Of a DNA stretch of 64,000 nucleotides, positions 1 to 11,618 are shown piece by piece. The notes under the pieces were generated by a model. That model saw nothing but the letters and a program-made list of their open reading frames with translations. It searched no databases and was not told where the DNA came from. A program made the position numbers and the translations under genes. The stretch is from the NCBI GenBank assembly GCA_001683735.1, contig LUGG01000004.1, positions 1,426,001-1,490,000 on the forward strand. Reading direction: 5' to 3'. Source of the DNA: Grifola frondosa. Lineage: Eukaryota > Basidiomycota > Agaricomycetes > Polyporales > Grifolaceae. Position 1 is the first letter of the stretch. Each line of letters starts with the position of its first letter.

Positions 1-3000
1 TTCTGGTACGCGCACGTCACAGCTTGCACGTAAGGTTATTCCGGTATGTTCTTCCTGTTTCTCGGTGATCGAGATCCTGCTGACCCCTTTTCTGTAAGTA
101 GGGTCCTCTCCCATGACCTCGTGACGAACGCGACGTGTCAGACGCGTCGCATCGCGAACGTTCCACTACGACGCGCGTCGCGTCTTCCGGTACATCCTCG
201 CGGCCACGGGATCTTTCCATCCGCTTCTTCGTCCTTCGCACCCTTGGGCTGCACTGACCGCGCGCCCTCGATCATTTCTTAAGGCGCGTTTCCATAACCT
301 TCTCCTCATTTCGTGAACCATCTGACTCTTTCTCGTGCTGACGCGTCGCGTCTGGGACGCGTCATGCAGTCTCATGACATCGATCCTCTCGGGGAGGCTG
401 TTCCGCGCCCTCAGCTGACCGTCCTCGACGTTCCCCAAACCTTCTCGTGTGTTTCGGGCACATACGCGTCGGGTGCGCTCTCCCCGTTTCTGTCTCTTTC
501 TATACTGATCTGGTACCTTCTCGGACGACGTTCGCGTGGCTATAAAAGCTCACGAACGTTCGCCCACCTCTGCAGCTTCTCATTTCCTTTCTTGATCTCC
601 TAGCTCTCGGATGGCACGTACATTCGACCACGCGCTCGCCGCTGTGCTCAATGACTTCATACATGCATGGGCAGCGCGCTCGACTGTCTCCTCGACCATG
701 CACTGGGTCATCATGCGGGTACGCATCCTGCTCCTCGTCACCTGTCGCACACCATCCATGATGCGCTCTTCGTCGTCGTCGGGGTGCTGGCTGGTCTGGT
801 GCGTATGTTCCCGCTTCTTCCTTCTGCTTCTGTTAATCTCCTCACTCATCAAGCACGGCGCATTGTCCCTCGAGTGCTGTGTGTTCAGCTTCTCGAGACG
901 ATCGCTTTGACGGTATGCGGTTTCCCGCCGCTACCCCATGCTCGTTCGCAACTGCGGGTGCGTGTGCGACTCGATGTTGGTCACCGGTACGTGCGTCGCA
1001 TTTCTTGGTCATTCTTCTCCCTTCTGTACTGATCCCTGTCTTGGCGTATGGTCTGCAGATGTCCGCGCTCATTCTGCGCGGTCTGCAGCACTCGTCCCAC
1101 TGTTCCCTTCCTTCGTCGTCGTCTCTACTTGCTGGGCAAGCATTCGGCCTGCTCCACCTCGTCGCGTCACCACGCTTCGGTCCTAGTGCGCTTTCCGCGT
1201 TCAACGACGCCCGAGTGGGTGCATCCGATGCATAACCAGCTAAGTATCTTCTTCTTCCACCTGCCTACCATCTCGTAACTGATCCTTCCTGACAGTGCCC
1301 TACGCACTGTGCACTATCTGCCGTCGGGCATGCATACTGCATCCGCGGCACCTGCGACGTTCATCTCGTCGGCACGCCTACGTTGCCCGACTGGCCTTCG
1401 CCCCACAGTTAGAATAAACGAACTGTTGGGGCACCTACTCAGTTCGTCTTCCTTCTTCGTTACTCTGCCTCCTGAATTTGCTGACTTAATTTCTCTCGAA
1501 ATTAACAGCAATATTCATCTTCATTTTCCCGACGGCTCGCTTATCTTTCCTTGTCCGTAGTTGTAACTTCGTATCGGGACTGTAGACTCTATTCCTGTAT
1601 TCTCGGATAGTCTTCCCGGATGCGAACCAACTGAAATCTTGCAATTCACCATAAATATAGCCATCGTCTGCCTAATTCGTTCGTGGTATTTCTGCGAAAC
1701 GACTCCTTCCATGTTGGCTTGGTCAAATACCCATCTTCATCCGGCAGCCATTCAGCAAATTGTCCTATTCCTCATATCAATACTTTAAGTGACCATCCGA
1801 TCGGAACTATCCTCGATCGTGTCACTGCTCGCTTGCTTGTCCATGACGTTTCGGCTCGATAAGTCAAATTAATGACTCGTCCATAATGCTTGCCACGTTA
1901 AACTTCGATTCCTTTGAAGGCTAGATCTCTGGATGATCTCGAATCTCATATATCAAACCCCGCTCTTCAGGGTGCCTAGTTCCCTTGTTTTGGTGCTCAT
2001 CATGCATCTCCAGAATTCTCGGTGTATCCTTGTCCTGCTATCCTAAATCGGTACTGGCCAACCTCCTCCCGATATTTCTTTATCCCTGAGTGCCACCGGA
2101 GACATGGTTCTTGACCTCATGTACACGTGTTCTGACTTCCTTACTAATCCTGTTCCATCCACAGACGGACTTCCAGCATCCCATGCCTCCTTGGCTATGT
2201 CCTGGTAAGATCCTCCAAATCTGTGCAATGGCTAAACTTGCTAACTTCCTAAATCGTGTACTTCTTTGAGTGTCCCATGTTCGTCCCTGCCACTGGATAC
2301 CATATCGGTGGGTCCCAAATCCTTCTTCATCTGCTATCTTGACACCGGAACACTCCGAATTTAAACTTTCCAAACTTCTTTTCTGATAGGCTTCTCGAGC
2401 GTCTATCGGACCGGTTTACATCATTGTCCTTGACGTGAGTATACATCAAAATAAATGATGTAAAGATGTCATCCAGAATTTCTTTTATAGCTGGGCACAA
2501 GCCTTGATCGCCGTTTAGTCTTCTTCTTTCCTTTCCATCACCACCAATGCCTATAGAGGTGGGACTTCCGATTACGCATTTCCCCCTTCCCGCATTATTA
2601 ACCTGACTTGTTCCTAGTTGAACAGTACTGTTGGTTACCTAGATGAGACGGGAACGGTTACTGGGAAAGTGATCGAGGTGGAAATTGTGGATGTAAGCTT
2701 CTTCTTCATATCTGCTGTGATCCTATCCGTGCTGAAATGTGCCGTAGGGTATGAAACGTGTTACCATCCAGGTTGATGGTAAACCAGTTCCCATGAAACT
2801 TCCGTAAGTCGAATTTCGCCCTTGAATAAATACTGCTTATCCTTGCTTCCATAGTGTGCAACGTGTTTTCCGTCCGTCGCACGTGAGAATATGTACCTAG
2901 AATTAGATAGACATCATTGAACCTGATCGATTGTCCATTTGCCTGATTTAACCTGTTCGAATTCTTTCCAAACACAATATCGCTTGAATTGGAGAGGAAG

Positions 3001-3003
3001 AAT
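1..3003. other. Unassigned left-edge region, no recognisable gene
   Basis: I recognise no protein in this stretch. The first 1.5 kb is G+C- and pyrimidine-rich on the plus strand. It has a TATAAAAG at about 540 and several intron-like strings (GTACG/GTATG starts with CTGAT or CTAAC before a CAG near 1020-1070 and 1260-1300), so a short-exon transcript is possible. The exons do not give a protein I know. From about 1.6 to 3.0 kb the sequence is A+T-richer with stop codons in every frame. It may be the remains of the 3' part of the element that starts at 3004, but I see no reverse transcriptase, RNase H or integrase motif and no second LTR. Confidence 0.4.
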
Positions 3004-6000
3004 TTAGGCCGAGTGGTCTGACTCGATGTCAGACTGATTGTCTAGAGTGCGACACTCTATGGGTCCACAGTAATCTATGACTTCATACCATTTCCCATTC
3101 GGATATCGGTTATACCGTGCGTTCACTTTCAGCTTGCGCTTCCGACGAGGTGCCATGACCGCATTGGATTTATCTGCCAGAGCCGGCTCATGATTATCTG
3201 ATGCCTGAGAATCGGAGGGTAAGGGATATGTATCCTAAAATTCCTTCCGATTTTCATTCCTCAGAAACAATATTTTCGCTGTCTCAGGTAGGGGCCCTGA
3301 CATTTCTTCAGGTATGTCTGGTTCGCTGTCTGAATCCCATATTTCTAGAGCTTCGTGACCACCTCTATCGGAATATCTGGTAAAAATCACTTTCTCAGGT
3401 GATCTATGCCTTTTCCGTGATGTGACTGCTGTCTTCGATTTTTCGGCCTTCAATGACTCCCTCTTTCTCCATATGTCCCATGCTGGATTATCGGCGAGTT
3501 TTCCAACCCGTTCGACCGGTACATCTTTATTCGTATGCCAGATGATGTCCGGGTCCAGCATGATAGGCGTAATGTATTCATCTGCATATTCATTCCGAAT
3601 ACAAATCCCATATTTGTTGCTCATCCTTATGGCAGTAGTGTGACAAGGAGCAACAGGGGGAGATCCTGGTGTAGTCACAGGTTCCAATATGTCCTCGTCA
3701 ATTGGTACCCATAGCTGCTGTCCATTGACAATCTCACATCGGTGAGTAGCTTCTGCGGGAATCTTCTGGATTGATTTCGGTGCGTCCATATCGGAGAGTA
3801 AAGGCTGATCTTTAATTTGATCTTCCTTTTCCTTCAACTCTCTTTCCTTCAATTCCCTTTCCTCCTGGCCTTCCTTTCCTCAAGTCTCTGTGTCGCCAAT
3901 TCTTTTTCCTTGGCTATCCTTGCTATGTCTGCCCTCATCCAATCCCATACTTTCTTTTCAATGAGTTTGCCTACCCGAGTGAGTGGTTCATTCTTATCCG
4001 AAACCCATGTTATGTCTGGATCCAGATCGAGTGGAGTAATCCAATCGTCTGCAACTTCCCGGTCAACACATACTCCATGATCATCATCTAGCCTAATGGC
4101 TGTCGAATAACATTCCAAGCATGGTGGAGATCCTGGACCATTCATGGGTTTAAAGTTATTTTGATCCAGTGGTATCCAGATTCGCTGACCAAGGACCATG
4201 CCACATTTATGAGTGGCTTCAGCTGGGATCCTTCGAACAATCTTTGGCACTTCGGGTTTTGAGATCTGAATATCTGCACATAATCCTTCATTCTTTTTCT
4301 CCAATTCTCTGGTTCCTGATTTTGGCATATCAGTTTCTATAGTCTGAGTCTCAACTTCGACTGTAGAAGGTGGGGGCTTATCTGCCTCAGGCAAATAAAT
4401 CATCTGAAATATGCCATGACCACTTTTCTCGACTCCATCAATGGATACTTTGACGTCACGTAACAAGAACAAGTCTTCTTGGATTCCTATATTTGTACTC
4501 CAATTATCTCTCATTATGAGATAATCAGATTCACAAGATGAGATGGAACCTAAGATAGGCTGAAGTGGTCCACGAGCATGACCATATTGGGCACAATATT
4601 TAAGCAACAAGTGCTCATACGAGGTGCGTGATATGTAATCGTGGATATTCACAGCCTGCTGATGACCTAGAGCATGATTATTCTTATAACATAGACCATC
4701 CCAGTGAACTGCATTCCAATTATTTGGAGATACTGGTTCAGTCGGAACCTCTGAGCTTTCTTGGATTTGAGATTCCTGATGATTCGGCAAATTCTGTACA
4801 TTGCCTGCCTCCATTAAGGATTGTATACCCTTTGAGTCGCTGAAATCTAGAACAGGTAAAGGATCCTTGCATTCCTTCATGGCTTGAATGCTGGCACATA
4901 ATGGAGCCTTCTTTGATAGGGCTGCAGTTTGCGCCTCCATACTGGTAACAAGCATTCCAAAACTCTTCTTTCCATCTTCTGAGCTTATCTCCACATAGAC
5001 TCCATCTGGGCTATTCCGTATGAGAAGGTTGTTGCGCCTTTGCCATGGCTGACCAAATAATGCTGGTACTGCCAAACCTTCGACAACATAAAGATCGGCA
5101 TGGGTTACTACTGATCCAAGCGAAATTTGCACTGGCCATATTCCATAATATGACAGTGGCTTTCCAGATACATCTGATAACTTCATCGGAATTGCCTTCT
5201 CCTTGCTTCCTCCCAAGGTTTTCCAAATATCGGCTGAGATACAATCGAGTTGTGAACCTGTATCAATAAGGAATGGGATTACACAATCGTTAAGCCGCAC
5301 TGGAACTGTAATGAGTGGGGGTAGGGTAGACATAAACCATTTCGCCATTTGATCTGGGAAGGTATGTGGCTTTGCAACTTCAGCTCGGAGCATCGTGATT
5401 AGTCCTGGTTGATCCATTTGAATGCAACAATTCTCGAGATTGGTAGAAGAAGTTGGTAGCATCTTAACAATTGCTTGACCGTATACTCCTCCTTTCTTAT
5501 CAAAGAATTGTACATCCCTTAACAAGAAGGTTCGCCCATATGGTCCTAGCTGATAATCCTGAAATTCAAGGCCACGTTCTGCCAAAAGCGTACATGGGCC
5601 TGATGATATTGGCTTCAGGTTATGGTTCTGAATCTTCAACTTCTGGGCTAGACTATTGTATAAGGCTTCATCCAGATCATTATCTGATGAATCATCCACA
5701 TGGCTTGAGCTCGGAATTGTACTTCGTCTCTTTGAGTACAATTTAAATGCTTCCTTTGCCTGTAGAGTTTCCATATCTTCTGCTTCATCAATATCGGCAT
5801 TATTTCCTTCTGAAGATTCTGACGATGTAGAGTTCGCTTTGTCACTATCTGCATCATCAGGAAATTCTACCTCCTCTGTTGAGTCGGTGTCCTCCTCAGA
5901 TGAGGTATCGCTGATATCTGCCAATTCGGGAAGGTCCAAATCATCCTCCTCAATTTCTTCAACCCTCGCATATGGCTCTGTCTTGTTCCATTCCTTCACA

Positions 6001-6756
6001 ACTGTAGCATATACTGCTGAGTCTGCAGAGGTTGATGGGGAGACTAGTAACTCTGATTCCGGATATCCATTTTGGCCTCGGAATGTTAAATATGTTCCAT
6101 CATCTCTTTCAGCAATTCCAACACCATTATCCTGCTGCCAAGGTCTTCCTAATAGGCCATCAAATGGGGGATCAGATGCAACATATGCATTGATATTGGT
6201 CTCAATATGACCAATCTTTAGTGGTATGTTCTCCACTAATCCCAGTAATTCGCCTCGGCCTCCATTTGCATCACTCATAGATATCGCTTTCCTTTTATTC
6301 ATCGGCAAATGAACTGTAGATTTCCAGACCTTCTCACTGATAATATTCAGCTGAGAACCAGTGTCCACAATAAATGACACAGGTTTTCGGTTACATTCCA
6401 TGAAAAGCCGAATCAGTGATCCACGGGTCGCAGTGACCAAATTCGAAGTCGGCGCTGGAATTACGTCTGTCTTCTTAACCCGAAGAATATTCTGCAACTG
6501 CTGAGCAACTTCCTTGGATACTCCAACAACCTCTCCCCACAGATAAGGTGAGTTGAGTGTTAAGTATCTTGTTAAGAACCGATGCAGGATCCACTTCTCT
6601 GCTGATCACAGAAGTACGTGCTGCTGATCGAGCATGTTCTGTCACTTGCTCCCTGTTAGGCCTATTATTGGACATAGCTGGGTCATCCAATATCTCCACA
6701 TCATTGTCTGGATTGAAATTCCTCGTCTGTACATCAATTGGGGTTAATTTCTGCAT
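3004..6756 (-). pseudogene. Duplicated retropepsin-like protease polyprotein region
   Basis: The frame begins in the piece ending VLNKILNTQLTLSVG and, after an extra base in a G run (6535-6538), continues as an 882-codon frame. It holds two aspartic-protease-like modules: VDTGSQLNIISEKVW near 6360 with GLLGRPWQQ near 6140, and IDTGSQLDCISADIW near 5240 with ALFGQPWQR near 5050. Each is followed by a FLLRDV segment. The C-terminal module (IPAEATHKCGMVLGQ, PGSPP, TAIR, ITPLDLDPDI, RVGKL) recurs as a second diverged copy at 3235-3852. After the TAG at 3235 the same frame runs another 76 codons, ending in an Arg/Lys-rich stretch. Retropepsins cleave Gag polyproteins as homodimers; two modules in one chain could act as a built-in dimer, but that is inference. 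Confidence 0.75.
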
Positions 6757-8343
6757 TGGTACCTGAGGTACTGCAGAAATCTCGGGCCGACTTGTGAAGC
6801 AAGGTGAGGTGGTGGACCCTTTTGCTGTGGCAACACCTCTCTTTGCTTTCCCTTATATCCTGTGCTTCCCTGATATCCATCTCTGATTTGATTGCGGTAG
6901 GAACGAGTTTCCCGAGGGACCTTCTCTACAGGGAAGACCAAAACGTCGGACTCGTCTTCCTCATCCATTTCTTCATCATCAGAGACCTCATCACATACAA
7001 GGTAATTCACCTCTGGGGCTATCCGCTTAATTGCCTGCATCCAATTCTCATCTGGGTTTCGAAAAACTGGTATACCATTCTTCACGGTAAACCTTCCTCG
7101 ATAGTCCTTTAGGAGAAGACCCTTTGTCATCATTTCCTGTAGGCGAGGACAGTTACCCATAATGTGACCAGATTCTCCACATCCAAAGCATCCTATTGAA
7201 GGTGGTCGAGATGAGAGAAAGCGATTTGGATCTGGCCTGCTGAACTGAGTCGGTGGAGGAGGTATGTCAACTCTATTAATCCGAGGTCGTGGTAGACATT
7301 CCGCAGCTAAAGGATTTAGCTGTGAAGCCTGAAGGTATAATAATCCATACTTCGGATCCTCCACGGACAAATTCTTCATTTGCATGATTAGTTTGTCCAT
7401 TTCGTCCTTGAGCTTATTTGGGTGCGGTCCTTTCATCACCTTTCCCAAAGGTTTGCCCAATTTGCTAGACTCTCTCCGGGGTGTTCCATGACTAATAGGA
7501 ACTTCATCTTCATCATCATCATATCATCATGTGCAGACCTTGCCTGGAATCGGACCTTCTTTCCACCTTTGGCTCTGGCTGCACGTCTCCTTGTATCTGC
7601 AATCCTTTCATTTCCATAGTCTTCATCATCTGAATCATCATCGTCAACCAGATCATGATCATAGATGTCTTCAGATCCTAATCTCTCTGTATCAAATCTG
7701 TCAGATCCTAACAGATTCTCTGCAGCATTTGAAATTGCTTCTGGCTCAAATGGTTGTGACATATCATGAAGTGGTTCTGTCAAAAGAATCCTAGCCTCCA
7801 GCTGCTTGCGGAACGGGGTGTAAATTCCAGTCCACAGGTAGTAGGCATAGTCGAAATCACTGATTTTCCTTTGCCCTTTCAACCATCCAGCAATGCGGAT
7901 AAACTTCCTTAAGTATCTCCGCCAATCCTTCAGATCGTATATCTTTTCTCGCCTAAATTGGGCAACAAAGGCCTGAAGATCCTTCAAGCGGAACCTCTTT
8001 GACTCGAGGTCAGCATTGAAGTATATCTCGATATTCGCCTTTAATTGATCCCAATTTCCATTCCTGAAACTGGAGAAACCCTCAATAGTTTCTCGTACCG
8101 TACGAGAACAGTAATCTGTGACTTTTCGCATTTCTCCTCTGCCGTAAGCCTGTGTAGCGTGGCCAACTTCTCAAAGTGGCGAAGGAAGGGCCTGACTTCT
8201 GCAGAATCTCCCTTAAAACGCTTAGGTGCAGTCTTGGTGCCTTCGACTGGCATGTCCATGACTGACCTGGTGTTTGAAACTGATGTGAACTGGCTATCCA
8301 TCATAGGACTGCCTATATTCGAATTCTGGGTTCCGGTATACAT
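6744..8343 (-). pseudogene. Gag-like capsid and nucleocapsid region
   Basis: The N-terminal part of the polyprotein starts at the ATG at 8343; a longer open frame upstream has only a TTG. It runs through a helical retrotransposon-Gag region (VEGTKTAPKRFKG, then after a 1-nt loss near 8130 DYCSRTVRETIEGF and the FRREKIYDLKDWRRYLRKF stretch). An acidic, Asp-rich linker with a GAT microsatellite follows, where a second 1-nt change near 7520 switches frame. The nucleocapsid part carries a perfect CCHC knuckle, CFGCGESGHIMGNC (C-X2-C-X4-H-X4-C), at about 7160-7200. Gag packages element RNA in Ty3/gypsy elements. The indels probably abolish it here, unless they are sequencing errors. Confidence 0.8.
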
Positions 8344-9800
8344 GACTCCTGAACACGTATAACCGTGGGTGTGATCACAGAGATATACCACTCGTGTGAT
8401 GACGTATGCTTGACAACTTTTCTTCAATAACTATCTTTCCTCCCTCGCGGTGGGCTCCAACTCTTCTTGTCGTATTCTTCCGGCGATCGGTATGAAACAA
8501 CACACTTTTCACCAAACAACCAAAAGGCTATCTGACTAGAGTAATATTTTGTTTTAAGTCGAGGGGTTATTTCCCGGATAGGACGGGTGCACCGAGCGTA
8601 ACGGGGTTTCCTACTTTTCCGGATAGAGGCTCAGTCGAGTCCGGTTGCGCGAAGATACGCTATATCACAGGAGACTCTGAAGATGCTCTGTGAAGTATCC
8701 TACGGTACTTGGTTACTTGCAGTATACCTGTGGGGAACAAGAAAAACACTAGGCTAGACTCAAATAGTCTGCCTCGTTAGTATGCTTCTAACTTCTTTTC
8801 AAAGTTACTGCCTTCTTGCAGTACTTTGACTTCAATACTGATTCCGCTTGCTGATTAGGAATGCTCCTGGACTTCTTTCCAGAGACTTATACTCCGTAAT
8901 CACTTACAAGACGGACTTCCCAAACCCAATACAAACAACCAATTTCTCAAACTGACGGTGCGTACCTGATGTCCTTTATGACAGGATTGCCTCCACTGTC
9001 CTAACAAAAGTCTACCAATCTTCCTACTAACCTTGTGCTTCCAGAATCTCTTGCCTGGACAGTTGACAATTTAGGGAAGTGATATGCCCCTTTTGTGACA
9101 GGATTACTTCACTGTCCTAATAAAGGTCCAATATTTCCTGCCTGAACTTGTGCTTCCAGAATCTCTTGCCTGGACAGTTGACAATTCAGGGAATACTTTA
9201 CAAACAGGTAAGCCTAGACCACACACTCAAGTGGGCCTCAAAGTTAGAGAAAGAAATTCTGATTCAAAGCTAAGGTTGGCTGAGGAACGAGAGCTTTGGG
9301 GGGGGATCCAAGAGATGGATGATCAAAAGATGGATGGATGATCAAAAGATGGATGATGGGGCCCCTCGTTCGCTCCAGCTTATATACTCTACAGAATGTT
9401 TCTGGAAAGTTCTATTCTATGGCTGACTAATGCTCCTTCTGCTTACCAATCCACTCCAAATGCTTACCAATCCACTAAGTTTTCTGCTGACGAATTGCAT
9501 TTGGAAGTTGCTGGAAGCTTCCTTGACCTGCTAGCACATTCTACACAGGTCTCTCTCCTTCTGGAGAATTCTCCCAGGTTCCATGAGTTCCTAGGGTGTT
9601 CTTCATGATTCTATGATACTCTGGAGTCTACTGAAATATTCTAGCAGATTCTCCAGGTTTCTGTATTCTTCCAGGACAATCTGGAAGGGGAATTTTCGAT
9701 TAAAGTCTTCTTTTAAGACTATAATCTTCTGGGAAATTCCAGGACCTTCTGTCCTTCCAGGATATTCCAGGATATTCATCAGCAAGGGGCCACAAGTCTG
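8344..9800 (-). repeat. Probable LTR/leader of the gypsy-like element, with internal repeats
   Basis: This non-coding stretch lies immediately upstream (minus-strand sense) of Gag. It contains a minus-strand TATATAAG box at 9379-9386. It also holds a tandem repeat of about 115 bp at roughly 8970-9190 (both units include TGCTTCCAGAATCTCTTGCC), a short GATGGATGATCAAAA repeat at 9315-9358, a doubled GCTTACCAATCCACT at 9438-9477, and a dense field of TTCC/GGAA/TTCT half sites at 9395-9790. The layout fits an LTR promoter plus untranslated leader reading leftwards into Gag. I found no matching second LTR downstream, so the exact limits are not known. Confidence 0.4.
9379..9386 (-). promoter_or_regulatory. 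TATA box of the gypsy-like element
   Basis: TATATAAG on the minus strand lies about 1.0 kb upstream of the Gag ATG, in the right direction to transcribe the element. It sits next to GGAA/TTCC half-site clusters. It is a clean consensus match, but a single short motif. Confidence 0.4.
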
Positions 9801-10128
9801 CTCAACTAAGCAGAAATGACCACAGTATGTCTTTGCTGACACAATTCTGATTACAAGAGGTGAACTGAGCGGAGTGCAATATGTGATGGGAGATGAATGT
9901 GACGGATAAGGAAAGGGAAGAAAGGGGATAAGCCGTGATGTATTATAACCTTGACCTTCTTGACTGTCCCTAGACTCCCTGCAACTGCTGCTGCCACAAT
10001 CGAATGTCTCCTGGGAAAATGACCGTGTTTGATCGGAATGCGACATAGTCATTATCCAGCTTCAATGCTCCTGTCATCCAGCGCGCTGTCTGGGCTGCCC
10101 AATTCCATGCTATCATTCCATTCCCTGC
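9801..10128. other. Junction between element leader and reductase fragment
   Basis: About 330 bp without a recognisable gene. The long minus-strand open frame here (9603-10052) is low-complexity and matches nothing I know. This is the place where the 5' part of the adenylate-forming reductase gene ought to be, and it is not present. Confidence 0.3.
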
Positions 10129-11618
10129 ATGCTTTCATGTTGGTGGGTAGTGCAGACACTGGTCAATGAAATTGCCATGTCCGAGTACCAATCCAGATTG
10201 GTGCACGACAACGGCCTCCTCCCACCAGATGATACCACCTCAACAAATCTTCAAAGATGTGCCCATGAGGAGAGACTGAAGGTGGATGTCGAGGAGGAGG
10301 TCGTGGCAGAATATGCGGAGCGAGTTGCAGGGCTGTGGGGGACGTCGAAGCTGAATGGGGTGGGATCGCCTGCAGGGGCAAAGCCAGTTGTGGTGTTGCT
10401 CACAGGCAGCACGGGGTCGCTCGGCAGCATGATGCTTGCAGACCTCGTGCTCAACCCGTGCGTGCACAAAGTGTATGGGCTGAACAGGAAGTCGGGAGAG
10501 GATGTGAGGAAGCGGCAGGCGGGAGGGTTTGCACGGGTCGGTGCGGAGGTTGATGCGCACTGGCGCAAGATCGAGCTTCTCGAGGGAGACTTGTCGAAGG
10601 CGCATTTTGGGTTGGAGGATGAGGTGTACGCGAAACTGCGCAATGTCACACATGTCATACACAACGGTGGGTGTTGCTGTCTTGTGCTTTTTTGTGTGAG
10701 GAACTGACACTGTGGTTTGTGTTGTGAAGCATGGCCGATGGACTTCAACCGCTCACTGACATCGTTCCGGCCGCATCTCGATGCGGCGGTCAACATCGTG
10801 CAGCTCGCGCTCGACAGCACCACGGCCGCGCCTGTGCGCATCATCTTCTCATCCTCAATTGCGGTCGTCGGGTGTGCCCCACTTGTCACGGGCGACTCTG
10901 CACCCATCACGGAGGCACCACTCCTCACCGTGGACGCAATCGACCATTTCGGGTATGCGGAGGTGAAGTGGGTGTGCGAGCAAGTGTTCGTGGAGGCAGG
11001 ACGCGTTTTCGAGGGACGCATCATGCCTAGCAGCATGCGCATCGGGCAGCTGACAGAACCCGAGGCAACAGGTGCGTGGAACGCGAACGAGCACATCCCG
11101 ATGATCGCCAAGTCTGCTCTCGCGCTAGGCTGTCTTCCACTCATTGAAGGGGTGAGTAGGCTTGCATCCTGATTAGTGCGGCGGGTGCTGACGGATGGAT
11201 GGATGGACAGATGGCGTCGTGGATCCCGGCGAATAGGGCATCGCGCGTGATGGTGGAGCTGCTGTTCGCACCGCGCCCCGTGGCGGTGTATCACCTCGAG
11301 AACCCTGCGCGGCAGCCATGGTCCGAGGCGCTTGAGGTGCTGGCGAGTGCGCTCGGGCTGCCTGCGGAGGCCATGCCGCTGCCGTACGTGGAGTGGTTGG
11401 CGTGTGTGCGCGCAGACACGAACACTGTGCGGAACCCCGTGGGGAAGATTGTGCCATTTTTGGAGGATGAGTTCGTAAGGATGGCGATGGGTGTGGTGGT
11501 GCTGGACACGGTGGTCGCATGCGTAGCATTGCCGATGCTGGAGGGGTCGAAGCCACTGAGCGAGGGGGATCTGAGGAGGTATGTGGCGTTTTGGAGGAAG
11601 GAGGGGTTCTTGGTGTGA
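10129..11618 (+). pseudogene. Adenylate-forming reductase fragment: thioester-reductase domain only
   Basis: Three exons join cleanly (10129-10666, 10730-11151, 11211-11618; introns of 63 and 59 nt). The product is a short-chain-dehydrogenase-type thioester reductase domain. It has the NADP-binding motif LLTGSTGSLGS, then the THVIHNAWPMDFNRSL segment across intron 1, FSSSIAV, a YAEVKWVCE active-site Tyr-X3-Lys, and SMRIGQL. In fungal NRPS-like reductases and Lys2 this domain releases a carrier-bound acyl group as an aldehyde or alcohol using NADPH. The whole family has about 1000-1100 residues with adenylation and carrier domains first; both are missing upstream, where transposon-like sequence begins. 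The start at 10129 is only the first in-frame ATG. Reading frame and splice sites are intact, so the loss seems recent, or the domain is used alone. Confidence 0.8.

Larger units (their letters stand above)
3004..8343 (-). mobile_element. Ty3/gypsy-like Gag-protease element, degraded, no RT/integrase seen
   Basis: This is one long minus-strand polyprotein broken into consecutive reading frames. The order is a capsid-like Gag region, a CCHC zinc knuckle, two retropepsin-like modules (each with a DTGSQL active-site core) and a C-terminal module present twice. The frames join at single-base changes: near 8130, in a GAT run near 7520, in a G run at 6535-6538, near 3870, and an in-frame TAG at 3235-3237, after which the frame continues to a TAA at 3004-3006. 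Reverse transcriptase, RNase H and integrase are absent from the coding part and from the 3 kb downstream. It is therefore either a 3'-truncated Ty3/gypsy copy or a non-autonomous Gag-Pro element. Confidence 0.8.
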
